NCBI RefSeq assembly: GCF_000160135.1
Contig: NZ_GG729934.1
Coordinates: 252,499 to 316,498, forward strand
Origin: Oribacterium sp. oral taxon 078 str. F0262
Lineage (GTDB): Bacteria; Bacillota; Clostridia; Lachnospirales; Lachnospiraceae
DNA length: 64,000 nt
Direction of reading: 5' to 3'
Below, in pieces: positions 42,086-51,361 of this stretch. The translations under genes were made by a program, and so were the position numbers. Position 1 is the first letter of the stretch. The number at the start of each line of letters is the position of its first letter. The notes beneath the pieces are model-generated. The model searched no databases, was not told the origin of the DNA, and worked only from the letters and a program-made list of their open reading frames with translations.

Positions 42086-43180
42086 TTATTTTCTTAAGTC
42101 ATAGCGGTATCGTTCGAGTACAGTAAGAGCCTTCTCCATAGCCTCCTCCTCATAGAAGGAGATCCGGAGCGCTCCCTCGCCGTGGTCCCTCGCATTGTTG
42201 ATCCCGATATTTTTGATGGAAATCCCCTTCGAGGCCAGGATCACGGAAATCGTGGAGATCGCCCCGACCTCATCCTCGATATCGACGGAAAAGCTGTAGT
42301 CCGGGCTCAGAGCCCCGCGGTTTTGCGAGCTCAGAGCATCCCGATAGCTGCGGGAGCTCTCAAAGAGCGAAAGGAGTGAGAGATCCCTCCTCTCCCCCTT
42401 AAGGTGGAGAGAGAGCGCGGAGAGCGAAAGGATATAGCGGTCCAGGACTTCGGAGAGAGGCCCGGCATTGCTCTCGCAGATCTGCTCCCAGAGCGGCGGA
42501 CTTGAGGATGCGATCCTCGTGATATCCCGAAATCCCCCGGCGGCGATCCGCATCATGAGCTTTTTCTCATCATCGGACTCTCTCACAAGATTCACAAGGG
42601 AGCTCGCGATCAGATGCGGAAGATGGGAGACCGCCGCAACTGCCCGGTCGTGCTCCCGGAAGTCCGAGAGAATCGGAATGGCGGAGAGCAGGGAGCTGAC
42701 GGCGCGGAGCTTCTCGCCAAGCTCAGGATGATCCTCCGAGATCGGACAGAGGATATAGTAGGCATTGGAGAAGAGGTAGTCCGTGCTCGCGCGGTAGCCG
42801 CTCTGCTCCGAGCCCGCCATGGGATGCCCCCCGATGAAACAGTGGGAAAGCCGAAGCTCTATCGCCCTCTCGCAGATCTCCGTCTTCGTGGACCCGACAT
42901 CCGTGAGGACCGCCCCCTCCTTTAAAAGAGGAGCCAGCTTCTCCAGGAGAAGCACGTTATCCCGGACCGGGGCGCAGAGAAAGACAAAATCACAGTCCGC
43001 TATATGCTCTGCGTCCGGCTGATCCAGGATGAGATTCAAGATCCCCTCCTCCTGGGAGAGCTCAAGCTCCGAGCGATTTTTCGAGAAGGCCATGATCCGA
43101 AGCTCCGGATCCTTTTTCCGAAGTCCCTTTGCGATAGAGCCGCCGATCAGGCCGAAACCGATAAATGCGATCGTCTTCAT
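42086..43180 (-). CDS. tyrA: Prephenate dehydrogenase with ACT domain
   Basis: Converts prephenate to 4-hydroxyphenylpyruvate in tyrosine synthesis; 364 residues. The NAD motif GFGLIGGSIA is at the N-terminus, the catalytic region includes GGHPMAGSEQSGY and HDRAVAAVSHLPH, and a C-terminal ACT domain (about residue 295 on) should sense an amino acid, probably tyrosine. It overlaps the DUF1015 gene by 4 bp and so belongs to the serine operon. Confidence 0.93.
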   Translation of the reverse strand: MKTIAFIGFGLIGGSIAKGLRKKDPELRIMAFSKNRSELELSQEEGILNLILDQPDAEHIADCDFVFLCAPVRDNVLLLEKLAPLLKEGAVLTDVGSTKTEICERAIELRLSHCFIGGHPMAGSEQSGYRASTDYLFSNAYYILCPISEDHPELGEKLRAVSSLLSAIPILSDFREHDRAVAAVSHLPHLIASSLVNLVRESDDEKKLMMRIAAGGFRDITRIASSSPPLWEQICESNAGPLSEVLDRYILSLSALSLHLKGERRDLSLLSLFESSRSYRDALSSQNRGALSPDYSFSVDIEDEVGAISTISVILASKGISIKNIGINNARDHGEGALRISFYEEEAMEKALTVLERYRYDLRK

Positions 43181-44460
43181 GCTTCTTCCTTTCCGGAGAT
43201 ATCGTGAATAAAGAGCCCGCTCCGAAGCTTCGGCTCAAACCAGGTGGATTTCGGCGGCATGAGAAGCTCTGCGTCTGCCACACAAAGAAGCTCCTCCATA
43301 GAGGTCGGAAAGAGCGTGAAGGCGGCGGCCATCTCCCCGCTCTTCACCGCTTCCTCGAGCTCTCCCGCGCCCCGGATCCCTCCGACAAAGCGAAGTCTTT
43401 TGCTCACTCCGGGATCCTTGATCCCGAGAATTCCGTCGAAGACAAAATCCTGTAAAAAGGAGACATCCAGACTGTGTACGGGATCTCTTCCCCGAAGCTC
43501 CTCCCTCGCGCTAAGCTGATACCAGCCCCCCGGAAGGAAAAGGCCGAAATCTCCTCTCGAAGCGGGAAGGACCGCCCCCTTTTCCGATCTCTCGAGGGAA
43601 AAGAACGGAGAGAGCGCGCGGAGAAAGGCAGCCTCATCCATGCCGGAGAGATCTCTGAGAAGCCGGTTATAGGGGAGGATGCGAAGCTCCTCTTCGGGGA
43701 AAAGGACGGAGAGAAAGAAGTTGAACTCCTCTCTCCCGCTGTAGTCCGGCTGCTCCCTCCGAAGCTCCTCCGAGACCCTGACGGCGCTCGCCGCACGGTG
43801 ATGTCCGTCCGCGATATAGCTTCTTTCGATATGGGAGAAGGCCTCCTCCGCCGCCCGTATCTCCTCCTCCCGATCCAGGCGGTAGACGCGGTGCCGTATT
43901 CCGTCTTCCGATACAAAGTCGAAAAGAGGACTTCTCTTTTTCCACTCCGAAAAGAGAAGCCTGAGCTCTTCGCTCTCCCGAAAGCAGAGGAAGATCGGAC
44001 CGGTCTGCGCCTTACAGGCCCGGATATGCCGGACCCTGTCCTCCTCCTTTTCTCTCCTGGTATTTTCATGCCTTCGGATCCGTCCAAAGAGATAGTCGTC
44101 CACCGCGGATAAGCCCACGATTCCGGTCTGGCTGTGGAAGGGCATGAGGGGGAAGAGCCCGCCCGATACCACCGTCTCCTCGTAGAGATAGAGGACGGGC
44201 CTCTCCTCCTGCAAAAATACGCCCTCTCTCCTCTCCTTTTGAAAAAGCTCCCGGGCTTTTTCATAGGCATCGTCGGAGTAGATCCCGGCTCCCGGAGGAA
44301 GCTGCGTCTCCGGGCGGTCAATATTTAAAAAGGACAGAGGGCGCCCGGAGACCTCTGTCCTGGCCTCCTCCGAAGTATAGACATCGTAGGGGAGCGCCGC
44401 GACCCTTTCCGCGAGCTCCGCCCTCGGGCGGACGGCGCGAAATGCTCTCAGAACCGCCAT
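43177..44460 (-). CDS. DUF1015 family protein in the serine operon
   Basis: A 427-residue protein of the DUF1015 family; the N-terminus LRAFRAVRPRAELAERVAAL and the segment SYIADGHHRAASAVRV are characteristic. It lies 15 nt after serA, in a serC-serA-DUF1015 order found in many clostridia. The phosphoserine phosphatase gene serB is not present here. A role in serine metabolism is therefore suggested by context only; the sequence does not show the reaction. Confidence 0.85.
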   Translation of the reverse strand: MAVLRAFRAVRPRAELAERVAALPYDVYTSEEARTEVSGRPLSFLNIDRPETQLPPGAGIYSDDAYEKARELFQKERREGVFLQEERPVLYLYEETVVSGGLFPLMPFHSQTGIVGLSAVDDYLFGRIRRHENTRREKEEDRVRHIRACKAQTGPIFLCFRESEELRLLFSEWKKRSPLFDFVSEDGIRHRVYRLDREEEIRAAEEAFSHIERSYIADGHHRAASAVRVSEELRREQPDYSGREEFNFFLSVLFPEEELRILPYNRLLRDLSGMDEAAFLRALSPFFSLERSEKGAVLPASRGDFGLFLPGGWYQLSAREELRGRDPVHSLDVSFLQDFVFDGILGIKDPGVSKRLRFVGGIRGAGELEEAVKSGEMAAAFTLFPTSMEELLCVADAELLMPPKSTWFEPKLRSGLFIHDISGKEEA

Positions 44461-44475
44461 GCTTTCCTCCCTTCG

Positions 44476-45654
44476 CTATGCCCCCTTATTCTCCGAGACG
44501 AGGCGAAAGCGGATGATCCCCTCTATGGCCTCGAGCTCTCTCACATCGCTCTCCTCCACGGGCTTTCCGAGATCGAGAAGTGTGTAGGCGAAGCCGCCCC
44601 GTCCTCTGTTTAGCATGTTCTCGATATTGATCTCTCTCCTTGCGAGTACGGCGGTGATCTGTCCCAGCATATTCGGGATATTTTTATGGAGGAGCGCGAT
44701 CCGCTCCCTGCTCTGGCAGATCCCCATGTCGCAGTCCGGATAGTTTACGGAGTTTCGGATGTTTCCGTTGTCGATATAGTCCATGAGCTCCTTTACCGCC
44801 ATCACAGCGCAGTTCTCCTCCGCCTCCTCCGTAGAGGCGCCAAGATGCGGGGTGATGACGGCGTGCTCCATCCCCATGGAGACGGGGTTTGCAAAGTCCG
44901 AGAAATAGCAGCGGACCTTTCCCTCCCTGAGCGCTCTGTCCATCGCTTGCTCATCCACGAGCTTATCCCGGGAGAAATTCAGGAGAATCACACCGTCTTT
45001 CATGGAACGGATCTCCTTCTCCCCGATCAGGCCGGGATTTTTCTCCGTGAGGGGGACATGGATCGAGATGAAGTCCGATTTTTCGCAAAGCTCCGCGAGG
45101 GAGGAGGCGTGGCGGATCTCCCGGGAGAGCCGCCACGCGCCGTTTACAGAGAGGTAGGGATCATAGCCGTAGACGATCATCCCGAGGGAGGATGCGGCAT
45201 TTGCGACCTCCGCTCCGATCGCGCCAAGCCCGATCACTCCGAGACTTTTCCCGCGGATTTCCGAGCCGACGAATTTCTTTTTCCCCTGCTCCGCGGCCTT
45301 TTGGATCTCCTCTTCGGGGGAGAGGGTGCGGAGCCAGTTCGCGGCGGAAAGGACGTTTCGGGATGCCATGACGAGGGCGCAGAGCACGAGCTCCTTCACG
45401 CTGTTCGCATTTGCGCCCGGCGTGTTGAAGACGACGACTCCCTCCTCTGCATAGCGCTCAAGCGGGATATTGTTCACACCGGCCCCGGCCCTTGCGACGG
45501 CGAGCACCCGCTTTGGAAGTACGAGCTCCTTCATGTCTTTGGATCGGACGAGAACGCCGTCCGCCCGATCCAGCTCCTCCGTGAGAGCGTAGCTTTCGCT
45601 CAGGCTGTCCGTGCCTCGCTTTGAAATCGGATTCAGGCAGTTCAGATATCTCAT
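44476..45654 (-). CDS. serA: D-3-phosphoglycerate dehydrogenase
   Basis: First step of serine synthesis; 392 residues. The NAD motif GVIGLGAIGAEVANAA, the catalytic region ISIHVPLTEKNPGLIG and the HLGAST motif are present, and a C-terminal ACT domain (about residue 320 on) suits feedback control by serine. It is shorter than the 520-residue type and lacks the intervening domain. It overlaps serC by 4 bp. Confidence 0.94.
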   Translation of the reverse strand: MRYLNCLNPISKRGTDSLSESYALTEELDRADGVLVRSKDMKELVLPKRVLAVARAGAGVNNIPLERYAEEGVVVFNTPGANANSVKELVLCALVMASRNVLSAANWLRTLSPEEEIQKAAEQGKKKFVGSEIRGKSLGVIGLGAIGAEVANAASSLGMIVYGYDPYLSVNGAWRLSREIRHASSLAELCEKSDFISIHVPLTEKNPGLIGEKEIRSMKDGVILLNFSRDKLVDEQAMDRALREGKVRCYFSDFANPVSMGMEHAVITPHLGASTEEAEENCAVMAVKELMDYIDNGNIRNSVNYPDCDMGICQSRERIALLHKNIPNMLGQITAVLARREINIENMLNRGRGGFAYTLLDLGKPVEESDVRELEAIEGIIRFRLVSENKGA

Positions 45655-46736
45655 GCTCTTCTCTCCCTCTCTTCAAAATCTCTCATAAAGCGGATCAGCT
45701 TCTCCACTCCGGCCCTGGGCATCGCATTATAGATGCTCGCCCTCATTCCGCCGACCGTCCGGTGTCCCTTCAGATTCTCAAGTCCCTCCGCCTTTGCCTC
45801 CTTCACGAATTTCTCGTCGAGCTCCGGATCCCCCGTCACAAAGGTTACATTCATGATGGAGCGGTCTTTTTTCGTCACAGGATTACGGAAGAGGCGGCTC
45901 TGATCCAGAAAATCATAGAGGAGCTTCGCCTTTTCCACATTGATCTCCCGCATGGCGGAAAGGCCGCCCTGCTTTTTCAGCCACTGAAAGACCTTGCCGC
46001 AGATGTAGATATTGTAGCAGGGGGGAGTATTGTAGAGAGAAGCGCTCTCACTGTAGGTTTTGTAATCGAGCATCGTCGGAGTCTCCGGGAGCGCTTTCCC
46101 GATGAGATCCTCCCGGATAATCGCGATCGCCATCCCGGCCGGTCCCACATTTTTCTGGACTCCGCCAAAGAGAAGCCCGAAGGGACGGACATCGAGAGGC
46201 TCCGAGAGGAAGCAGGAGGAGATATCGGAGACGAGAATCTTCCCCTTTCCGTCCGGGATGCTGTGAAAGGCCGTCCCGTAGATCGTATTGTTCATGCAGT
46301 AATAGAGGTAGTCGGCGTCCTCCCGGATCGGAAGATCGCTGCAGTCCGGGATATAGCTGTAGCATTTGTCCTCACTGGATGCGACGGCCCTCGCATCCCC
46401 ATAGCGCTTCGCCTCCGAGAGAGCCTTTTTGGCCCACTGCCCGCTCACGATATACTCGGCCTTCCGATGGACCATGAGATTCAAAGCCGCCATGGCGAAC
46501 TGCACATGGCCGCCCCCCTGGATGAAGAGAACGCGGTAGCTTTCGGGGATATCCATGAGCTCTCTGAGATCCCTCTCCGCCTGCTCTATAATCTCGCGAA
46601 ACATCGAGGAGCGGTGGCTCATCTCCATGACGGACATCCCATGCCCCCGGTAGTCCAGCATCTCCTCCGAGGCCTCCCGGAGGACCTCCTCCGGGAGCAT
46701 CGCGGGCCCTGCGCTGAAATTATAAACTCTTCTCAT
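45651..46736 (-). CDS. serC: Phosphoserine aminotransferase
   Basis: Transaminates 3-phosphohydroxypyruvate to phosphoserine; 361 residues. MRRVYNFSAGPAMLPEEVL and the PLP-lysine motif FGGVQKNVGPAG are diagnostic. The ATG at 46736 has AAAGGGGGAAGCGAT upstream. It heads the serC-serA-DUF1015-tyrA operon. Confidence 0.95.
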   Translation of the reverse strand: MRRVYNFSAGPAMLPEEVLREASEEMLDYRGHGMSVMEMSHRSSMFREIIEQAERDLRELMDIPESYRVLFIQGGGHVQFAMAALNLMVHRKAEYIVSGQWAKKALSEAKRYGDARAVASSEDKCYSYIPDCSDLPIREDADYLYYCMNNTIYGTAFHSIPDGKGKILVSDISSCFLSEPLDVRPFGLLFGGVQKNVGPAGMAIAIIREDLIGKALPETPTMLDYKTYSESASLYNTPPCYNIYICGKVFQWLKKQGGLSAMREINVEKAKLLYDFLDQSRLFRNPVTKKDRSIMNVTFVTGDPELDEKFVKEAKAEGLENLKGHRTVGGMRASIYNAMPRAGVEKLIRFMRDFEERERRA

Positions 46737-46765
46737 ATCGCTTCCCCCTTTCATGACTTTTACTT

Positions 46766-46794
46766 ATGATAAAACAGGGAAGAGCTTTTATCAA
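46766..46794 (-). promoter_or_regulatory. Promoter of the serC operon
   Basis: On the - strand TTGATA (46789-46794), a 17-bp spacer and TATCAT (46766-46771), 29 nt ahead of the serC start and just after the polC stop. Confidence 0.6.
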
Positions 46795-46804
46795 GTGCCC
46801 GGCA

Positions 46805-49800
46805 TCATATCTTTAAATCAAAAATGGAGAGCTGGTTGGAGCTTGGGATATCTCCGAGGAGACCGAGCTCCGAGAATTTATCCGCGAAGGCCCTCGGACA
46901 ATGGGTGCGGTTTAAAAAGTCGTCCTTCGAGAGAAAGGCCCCCTTCCTGGCCCCCTCCTCGATCCCGAGCGCCACGGCCTCCCCGAGTCCCGCCATACAG
47001 TTAAAGCTCGGCATGATTTTCCCGTCCCCCGTGATCTGGAAGTCCTTTGCCCTTGCCCGATAGATATCGATCGGCGCGAACTCGATCCCCCTTGCGTACA
47101 TTTCCTCGCAGATCTTCATATCCCGGAGGCAGACGGACTCCGTCGCCGTGGGACGCTCGATCTCCTGGTAGAGCTTGATATAATAGCGGAGCTTGTCAAG
47201 ACCAAAGCACATTTTGTCGTAGTCGAAGCCGTCCGCCCGGATCGAGTAGTAGGCGGCGTAGTATTCCCTCGGGTAGAAGACCTTGCAGTAGGCCACTCTC
47301 CAGGCCATCATGACATAGGCTGCGGCGTGCGCCTTCGGAAACATGTATTTGATCTTTTTGCAGGCGTCGATATACCACTGGGGGACACCGCGCTTTAGCA
47401 TGTCACTGCACCACTCCTCCTTCAGGGGCTTATGCTTCCTCGTGGCCTCCATGATGGAGAAGCTCTCCCCGGGGTCCATGCCCCTGTGCATGAGGTAGAC
47501 CATGATGTCGTCCCGGCAGCAGATCGCATCCTGCAGTGTCGTGACACCCTCCAGGATCAGATCCTGGGCATTATTCAGGTAGACATCCGTCCCGTGGGAG
47601 AGGCCGGAGATCCGGATGAGATCCGAGAAATACCTCGGCTTTGTGTCCTCCACCATCTGCATCGCGAAGGAGGTCCCGAACTCCGGGATGCCGAGACAGC
47701 CGAGCCGCACGCCCTGGATGTCCTCGGGGCGGATCCCGAGTGCCTCCGTGGATCGGAAGAGGCTCATGACCTCCGGAGAATCCAGCGGGATATCCTTCAC
47801 TGGGTCGATCCCGGTCAAATCCTGGAGCTTTCGGATCATCGTGGGATCATCGTGCCCCAGGATATCGAGCTTTAGGAGGTTATGGTCGATCTTATGGTAG
47901 TCAAAATGCGTGGTGATGATGGGGGAGCCAAGATCATTTGCGGGGTGCTGCACCGGAGTGAAGGTATTGATCTCCTCCCCGTGGGGGAGGACGACGATGC
48001 CACCCGGGTGCTGCCCCGTCGTCCTTCTCACACCGACGCAGCCCTGGACCATCCTCTCGATCTCCGCCCCCCGCTTTATGAGATTCCGCTCCTCATAATA
48101 TTTCTTCACCATGCCGTAGGCTGTCTTGTCGGCTAAAGTGCCTATGGTCCCCGCCTTAAAGGTATGCCCCTCTCCGAAGATCTCTCCGGTATAGGCGTGC
48201 GCCTTCGCCTGGTACTCCCCGGAGAAGTTCAGATCGATATCCGGCTCCTTGTCTCCGTTAAAGCCGAGGAAGGTCTCAAAGGGGATGTCGAAGCCCCAGC
48301 GGTTCAGCTCCGCACCGCAGTGCGGGCACTTTTTCTTTGGCATGTCACAGCCCGCCATCCCGGAGAAGGCCTTTACCTCCGGGGAGTCGAAGTCACTCCA
48401 GTAGCAGTCCGGGCAGACATAGTGCGGAGGAAGCGGGTTTACCTCCGTGATATGCGCCATCGTCGCGGCAAAGGAGGAGCCGACGGAGCCCCGGGACCCG
48501 ACGAGATAGCCGTCCTCATTGGACTTGTCGACGAGCCTTTGCGCAATGATGTAGAGGACAGAGTAGCCGTTTGAGATGATAGATCGAAGCTCTGTCTCAA
48601 GCCTCTCCTCCACGATCCTCGGAAGGCTGGGACCATACATCTTATGGGCGGTCTCGGAGCAGATTCTCCGAAGCTCCGCGTCGGAGTCCGGGATCACGGG
48701 AGGACACTTGTCCGGGCGGACCGGCTCTATGAATTCACACATATCCGCGATCCTTTTCGGATTATCAATTACGACCTCCTTCGCCTTGTTCGGCTCCAGA
48801 TACGAAAATTCCGAGAGCATCTCCTCCGTATTCCGAAAATAGAGGGAGGCATCGCTCTCCTCCTCTTCGAAGCCCCGCCCCGCCATGATGATCCTCCGGT
48901 AAATATCGTCCTCCGGCTCGATATAGTGGCAGTCACAGGTCGCACAGACCGGCTTTCCAAGCTGCTCCCCGAGAGAGAGAATCTTCCGGTTATAGGCGAT
49001 GAGATCCTCCCGGCTTTTTGCGGAGTAGCGGTCGGAGCCCAGCATAAAGGCATTGTTTCCCAGGGGCTGGATTTCCAGATAATCATAGAAGGATGCGATG
49101 GAGAGAAGCTGCTCCTCCTCCGCCCCCCGGAGGATCGCCTGAAAGAGCTCCCCCGCTGCGCAGGCCGATCCCAGAATCAGCCCCTCCCTGTACCTTTTCA
49201 AAAGGGATTTCGGGATCTTCGGATTTTTCCGGAAATACTTAAGATGCGATTCCGAGATCAGGCGGTAGAGGTTGATGCGGCCGATATCATTTTTAGCGAG
49301 GATGATGCAGTGAAAGCTCGGGAGCTTCCGCACATTGGCCTCATAGTCAAAGAGGAGACTGTCGATCTCCGACAGTTTTTTGACACCGCGCTCTCTGAGG
49401 AGTGAAAGCTCCTTTTGATAGATCTCCGCCGTCGCCTCGGCGTCATCCACTGCCCGGTGATGATTCAAAAGGCTGATTCCGAGCTCCTTTGCGACGGTGT
49501 CGAGCTTAAAGCGGTTCAGCTTCGGGAGGAGGAGACGCGAAAGACCCACTGTGTCCACGACAGTGGGATCATAGGAAAGACCCAGGCGCCTTGCGTTTTC
49601 GCGGATAAAGCCCGTGTCAAAGTCCGCATTGTGCGCGACGATCACAGCGTCCCCGCAGAAGGAGAGGAATTCCGGGAGAAGTTCCTCGATCGTCCTCTCT
49701 CCGATCACCATGGAGTCGTCGATGGAGGTGAGCTGCGTGATCCGAAAGGGGATCGGAATTTCGGGATTCACGAAGACATCCATTCGATCGCAGATCTTTC

Positions 49801-51358
49801 CCTCTCTGAGCTTCACCGCGCCGATCTCTATAATTTTATCCGTCTGCGGATGGAAGCCCGTGGTCTCGATATCGAAGACGACGGTCTCCGAAAAGAGCTC
49901 CTGCCCTCTGTCCCTCTGCACTATGGTCTTAAGATCGTCGACCAAATAACCCTCCAGGCCGTAAATCAGCTTAAAATCCCTTTCCTTCCCGAGCTTTTTC
50001 AGATGGGAGGCCGCATCCGGAAAGGCCTGCACGACGCCGTGATCCGTGATCGCCATCGCATCCATGCCAAAGGAAAGCGCCGTATCGATGTAGTCGTTCA
50101 CATCGGATACGCCGTCCATATCGGACATCTTCGTGTGGAGATGGAGCTCTACCCTCTTCTCCTTCGCGCTGTCCGTCCGCTTCTTTTTCTGAAACTCGTA
50201 CTTTTTGATGCCGCTTAGATGGGAGAGCTCAAGCTCCCGGTCAAAGCTGTCGTACTCGATCATCCCCTTTGCGAGGATTCCCTTTCCGACCTGCAAAAAG
50301 GCCCGCGCCTCCGGGAGATCCTCCTCTTCCACAAAGATTTTGGAAGCGATGGAATCCGTTTCATCCGTAAAGCGAAAGCTCAGTATGGTCTTTCCGCTTT
50401 TTGTGCTGCGCTCCTCGACCGTGAAGATGCGTCCGCAGAGCACGACCATCCCGCTCTCCTCCCTAAGCTCCGACATCGGAGTCGGCTGCTCCGAGAAATC
50501 TCTCCCGTAGAGAACATCCTCGGATTCGGAGCGCTTAAAAGGAAATTTCCTTCCCTTTCGCAGACCGTCCGATGAGGAGGCGCTGTACTCCCCCTTTCCG
50601 CCCTCTCCGGGGAGGATCCGAGAGGAAGGCGCTTTCTTTTCGGGAAGCTCAGGCCTTCTCGAACGAGGAGAAGGGCTCTGAGACTTCTCCGGGCGGAAAG
50701 CCGTCTTTTGAGACGCGCTTTTTGGCATATTTTCCGGAGGAAGATAAGGCAGCTCTTCTGCCGCTTCCGCTCTCTTGTTTCCCTTTTCTTTTCCTTGCTC
50801 CTTCCTGTCTTTTTCTCTCTCCTTCTCCTCTCTCTCTTCTTTCTCTTCTTTCTCCTCTTTCTCCTCATAGGAGAGGAGCAGGCGAAAGGGAAGGCCGCAG
50901 CGCTCGGAGAAAAGCTTATCTAAGCTATGGCGGAGGCGCTTCTCGGAGCGGAGATAGAGGGAGAGGGCCGGCACGCTGAGTCTCAGCGTTTCCTCGTCCT
51001 CCCAGGAGATTCTTCCGCTGCAAAGCATATTGTAGAGAAGGATGTCATAGTCCTTTAGCTCCGAGAGAATGGAGCTGGAATAGAGGCTGTAGAGAGCGCG
51101 GGATGTGTACTGGGCGGAGAGGCGAAAGCGCTCCATGATTCGGACCTCAATCCTTTTCCCCGGAAAAAGCTGCCTCCGGATCGCCTGCTCCGCCTCCCTC
51201 ACCCGCTCCTTTTCGATGAGATGCGGGCTTTCGATATAGATCCGAAGAAGGGATCTGTCCCGGGAAAAGGTGATGCGGCGAATCAGCACATCCTGAAGCA
51301 GGCCCTCGGCCACCCCGGAGAGCTCCAGCTCTTCAAAAACCTCAAAAAAGCGTTTCAT
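46805..51358 (-). CDS. polC: DNA polymerase III PolC-type alpha subunit
   Basis: The main replicative polymerase of Firmicutes, 1517 residues with built-in 3'-5' exonuclease. Order: N-terminal domain (1-160), a very charged Lys/Glu-rich linker (165-196) and a Ser/Pro/basic linker to about 295, an OB domain (300-395), the PHP domain starting at ELHLHTKMSD (about 404), the exonuclease with DIETTG at 496-501 inserted in it, then the polymerase core and helix-hairpin-helix region. A zinc-binding segment is seen in HYVCPDCYWSDF and CPHCGAELN. It follows ispG by 3 bp. Confidence 0.97.
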   Translation of the reverse strand: MKRFFEVFEELELSGVAEGLLQDVLIRRITFSRDRSLLRIYIESPHLIEKERVREAEQAIRRQLFPGKRIEVRIMERFRLSAQYTSRALYSLYSSSILSELKDYDILLYNMLCSGRISWEDEETLRLSVPALSLYLRSEKRLRHSLDKLFSERCGLPFRLLLSYEEKEEKEEKEEREEKEREKDRKEQGKEKGNKRAEAAEELPYLPPENMPKSASQKTAFRPEKSQSPSPRSRRPELPEKKAPSSRILPGEGGKGEYSASSSDGLRKGRKFPFKRSESEDVLYGRDFSEQPTPMSELREESGMVVLCGRIFTVEERSTKSGKTILSFRFTDETDSIASKIFVEEEDLPEARAFLQVGKGILAKGMIEYDSFDRELELSHLSGIKKYEFQKKKRTDSAKEKRVELHLHTKMSDMDGVSDVNDYIDTALSFGMDAMAITDHGVVQAFPDAASHLKKLGKERDFKLIYGLEGYLVDDLKTIVQRDRGQELFSETVVFDIETTGFHPQTDKIIEIGAVKLREGKICDRMDVFVNPEIPIPFRITQLTSIDDSMVIGERTIEELLPEFLSFCGDAVIVAHNADFDTGFIRENARRLGLSYDPTVVDTVGLSRLLLPKLNRFKLDTVAKELGISLLNHHRAVDDAEATAEIYQKELSLLRERGVKKLSEIDSLLFDYEANVRKLPSFHCIILAKNDIGRINLYRLISESHLKYFRKNPKIPKSLLKRYREGLILGSACAAGELFQAILRGAEEEQLLSIASFYDYLEIQPLGNNAFMLGSDRYSAKSREDLIAYNRKILSLGEQLGKPVCATCDCHYIEPEDDIYRRIIMAGRGFEEEESDASLYFRNTEEMLSEFSYLEPNKAKEVVIDNPKRIADMCEFIEPVRPDKCPPVIPDSDAELRRICSETAHKMYGPSLPRIVEERLETELRSIISNGYSVLYIIAQRLVDKSNEDGYLVGSRGSVGSSFAATMAHITEVNPLPPHYVCPDCYWSDFDSPEVKAFSGMAGCDMPKKKCPHCGAELNRWGFDIPFETFLGFNGDKEPDIDLNFSGEYQAKAHAYTGEIFGEGHTFKAGTIGTLADKTAYGMVKKYYEERNLIKRGAEIERMVQGCVGVRRTTGQHPGGIVVLPHGEEINTFTPVQHPANDLGSPIITTHFDYHKIDHNLLKLDILGHDDPTMIRKLQDLTGIDPVKDIPLDSPEVMSLFRSTEALGIRPEDIQGVRLGCLGIPEFGTSFAMQMVEDTKPRYFSDLIRISGLSHGTDVYLNNAQDLILEGVTTLQDAICCRDDIMVYLMHRGMDPGESFSIMEATRKHKPLKEEWCSDMLKRGVPQWYIDACKKIKYMFPKAHAAAYVMMAWRVAYCKVFYPREYYAAYYSIRADGFDYDKMCFGLDKLRYYIKLYQEIERPTATESVCLRDMKICEEMYARGIEFAPIDIYRARAKDFQITGDGKIMPSFNCMAGLGEAVALGIEEGARKGAFLSKDDFLNRTHCPRAFADKFSELGLLGDIPSSNQLSIFDLKI

Positions 51359-51361
51359 TTC

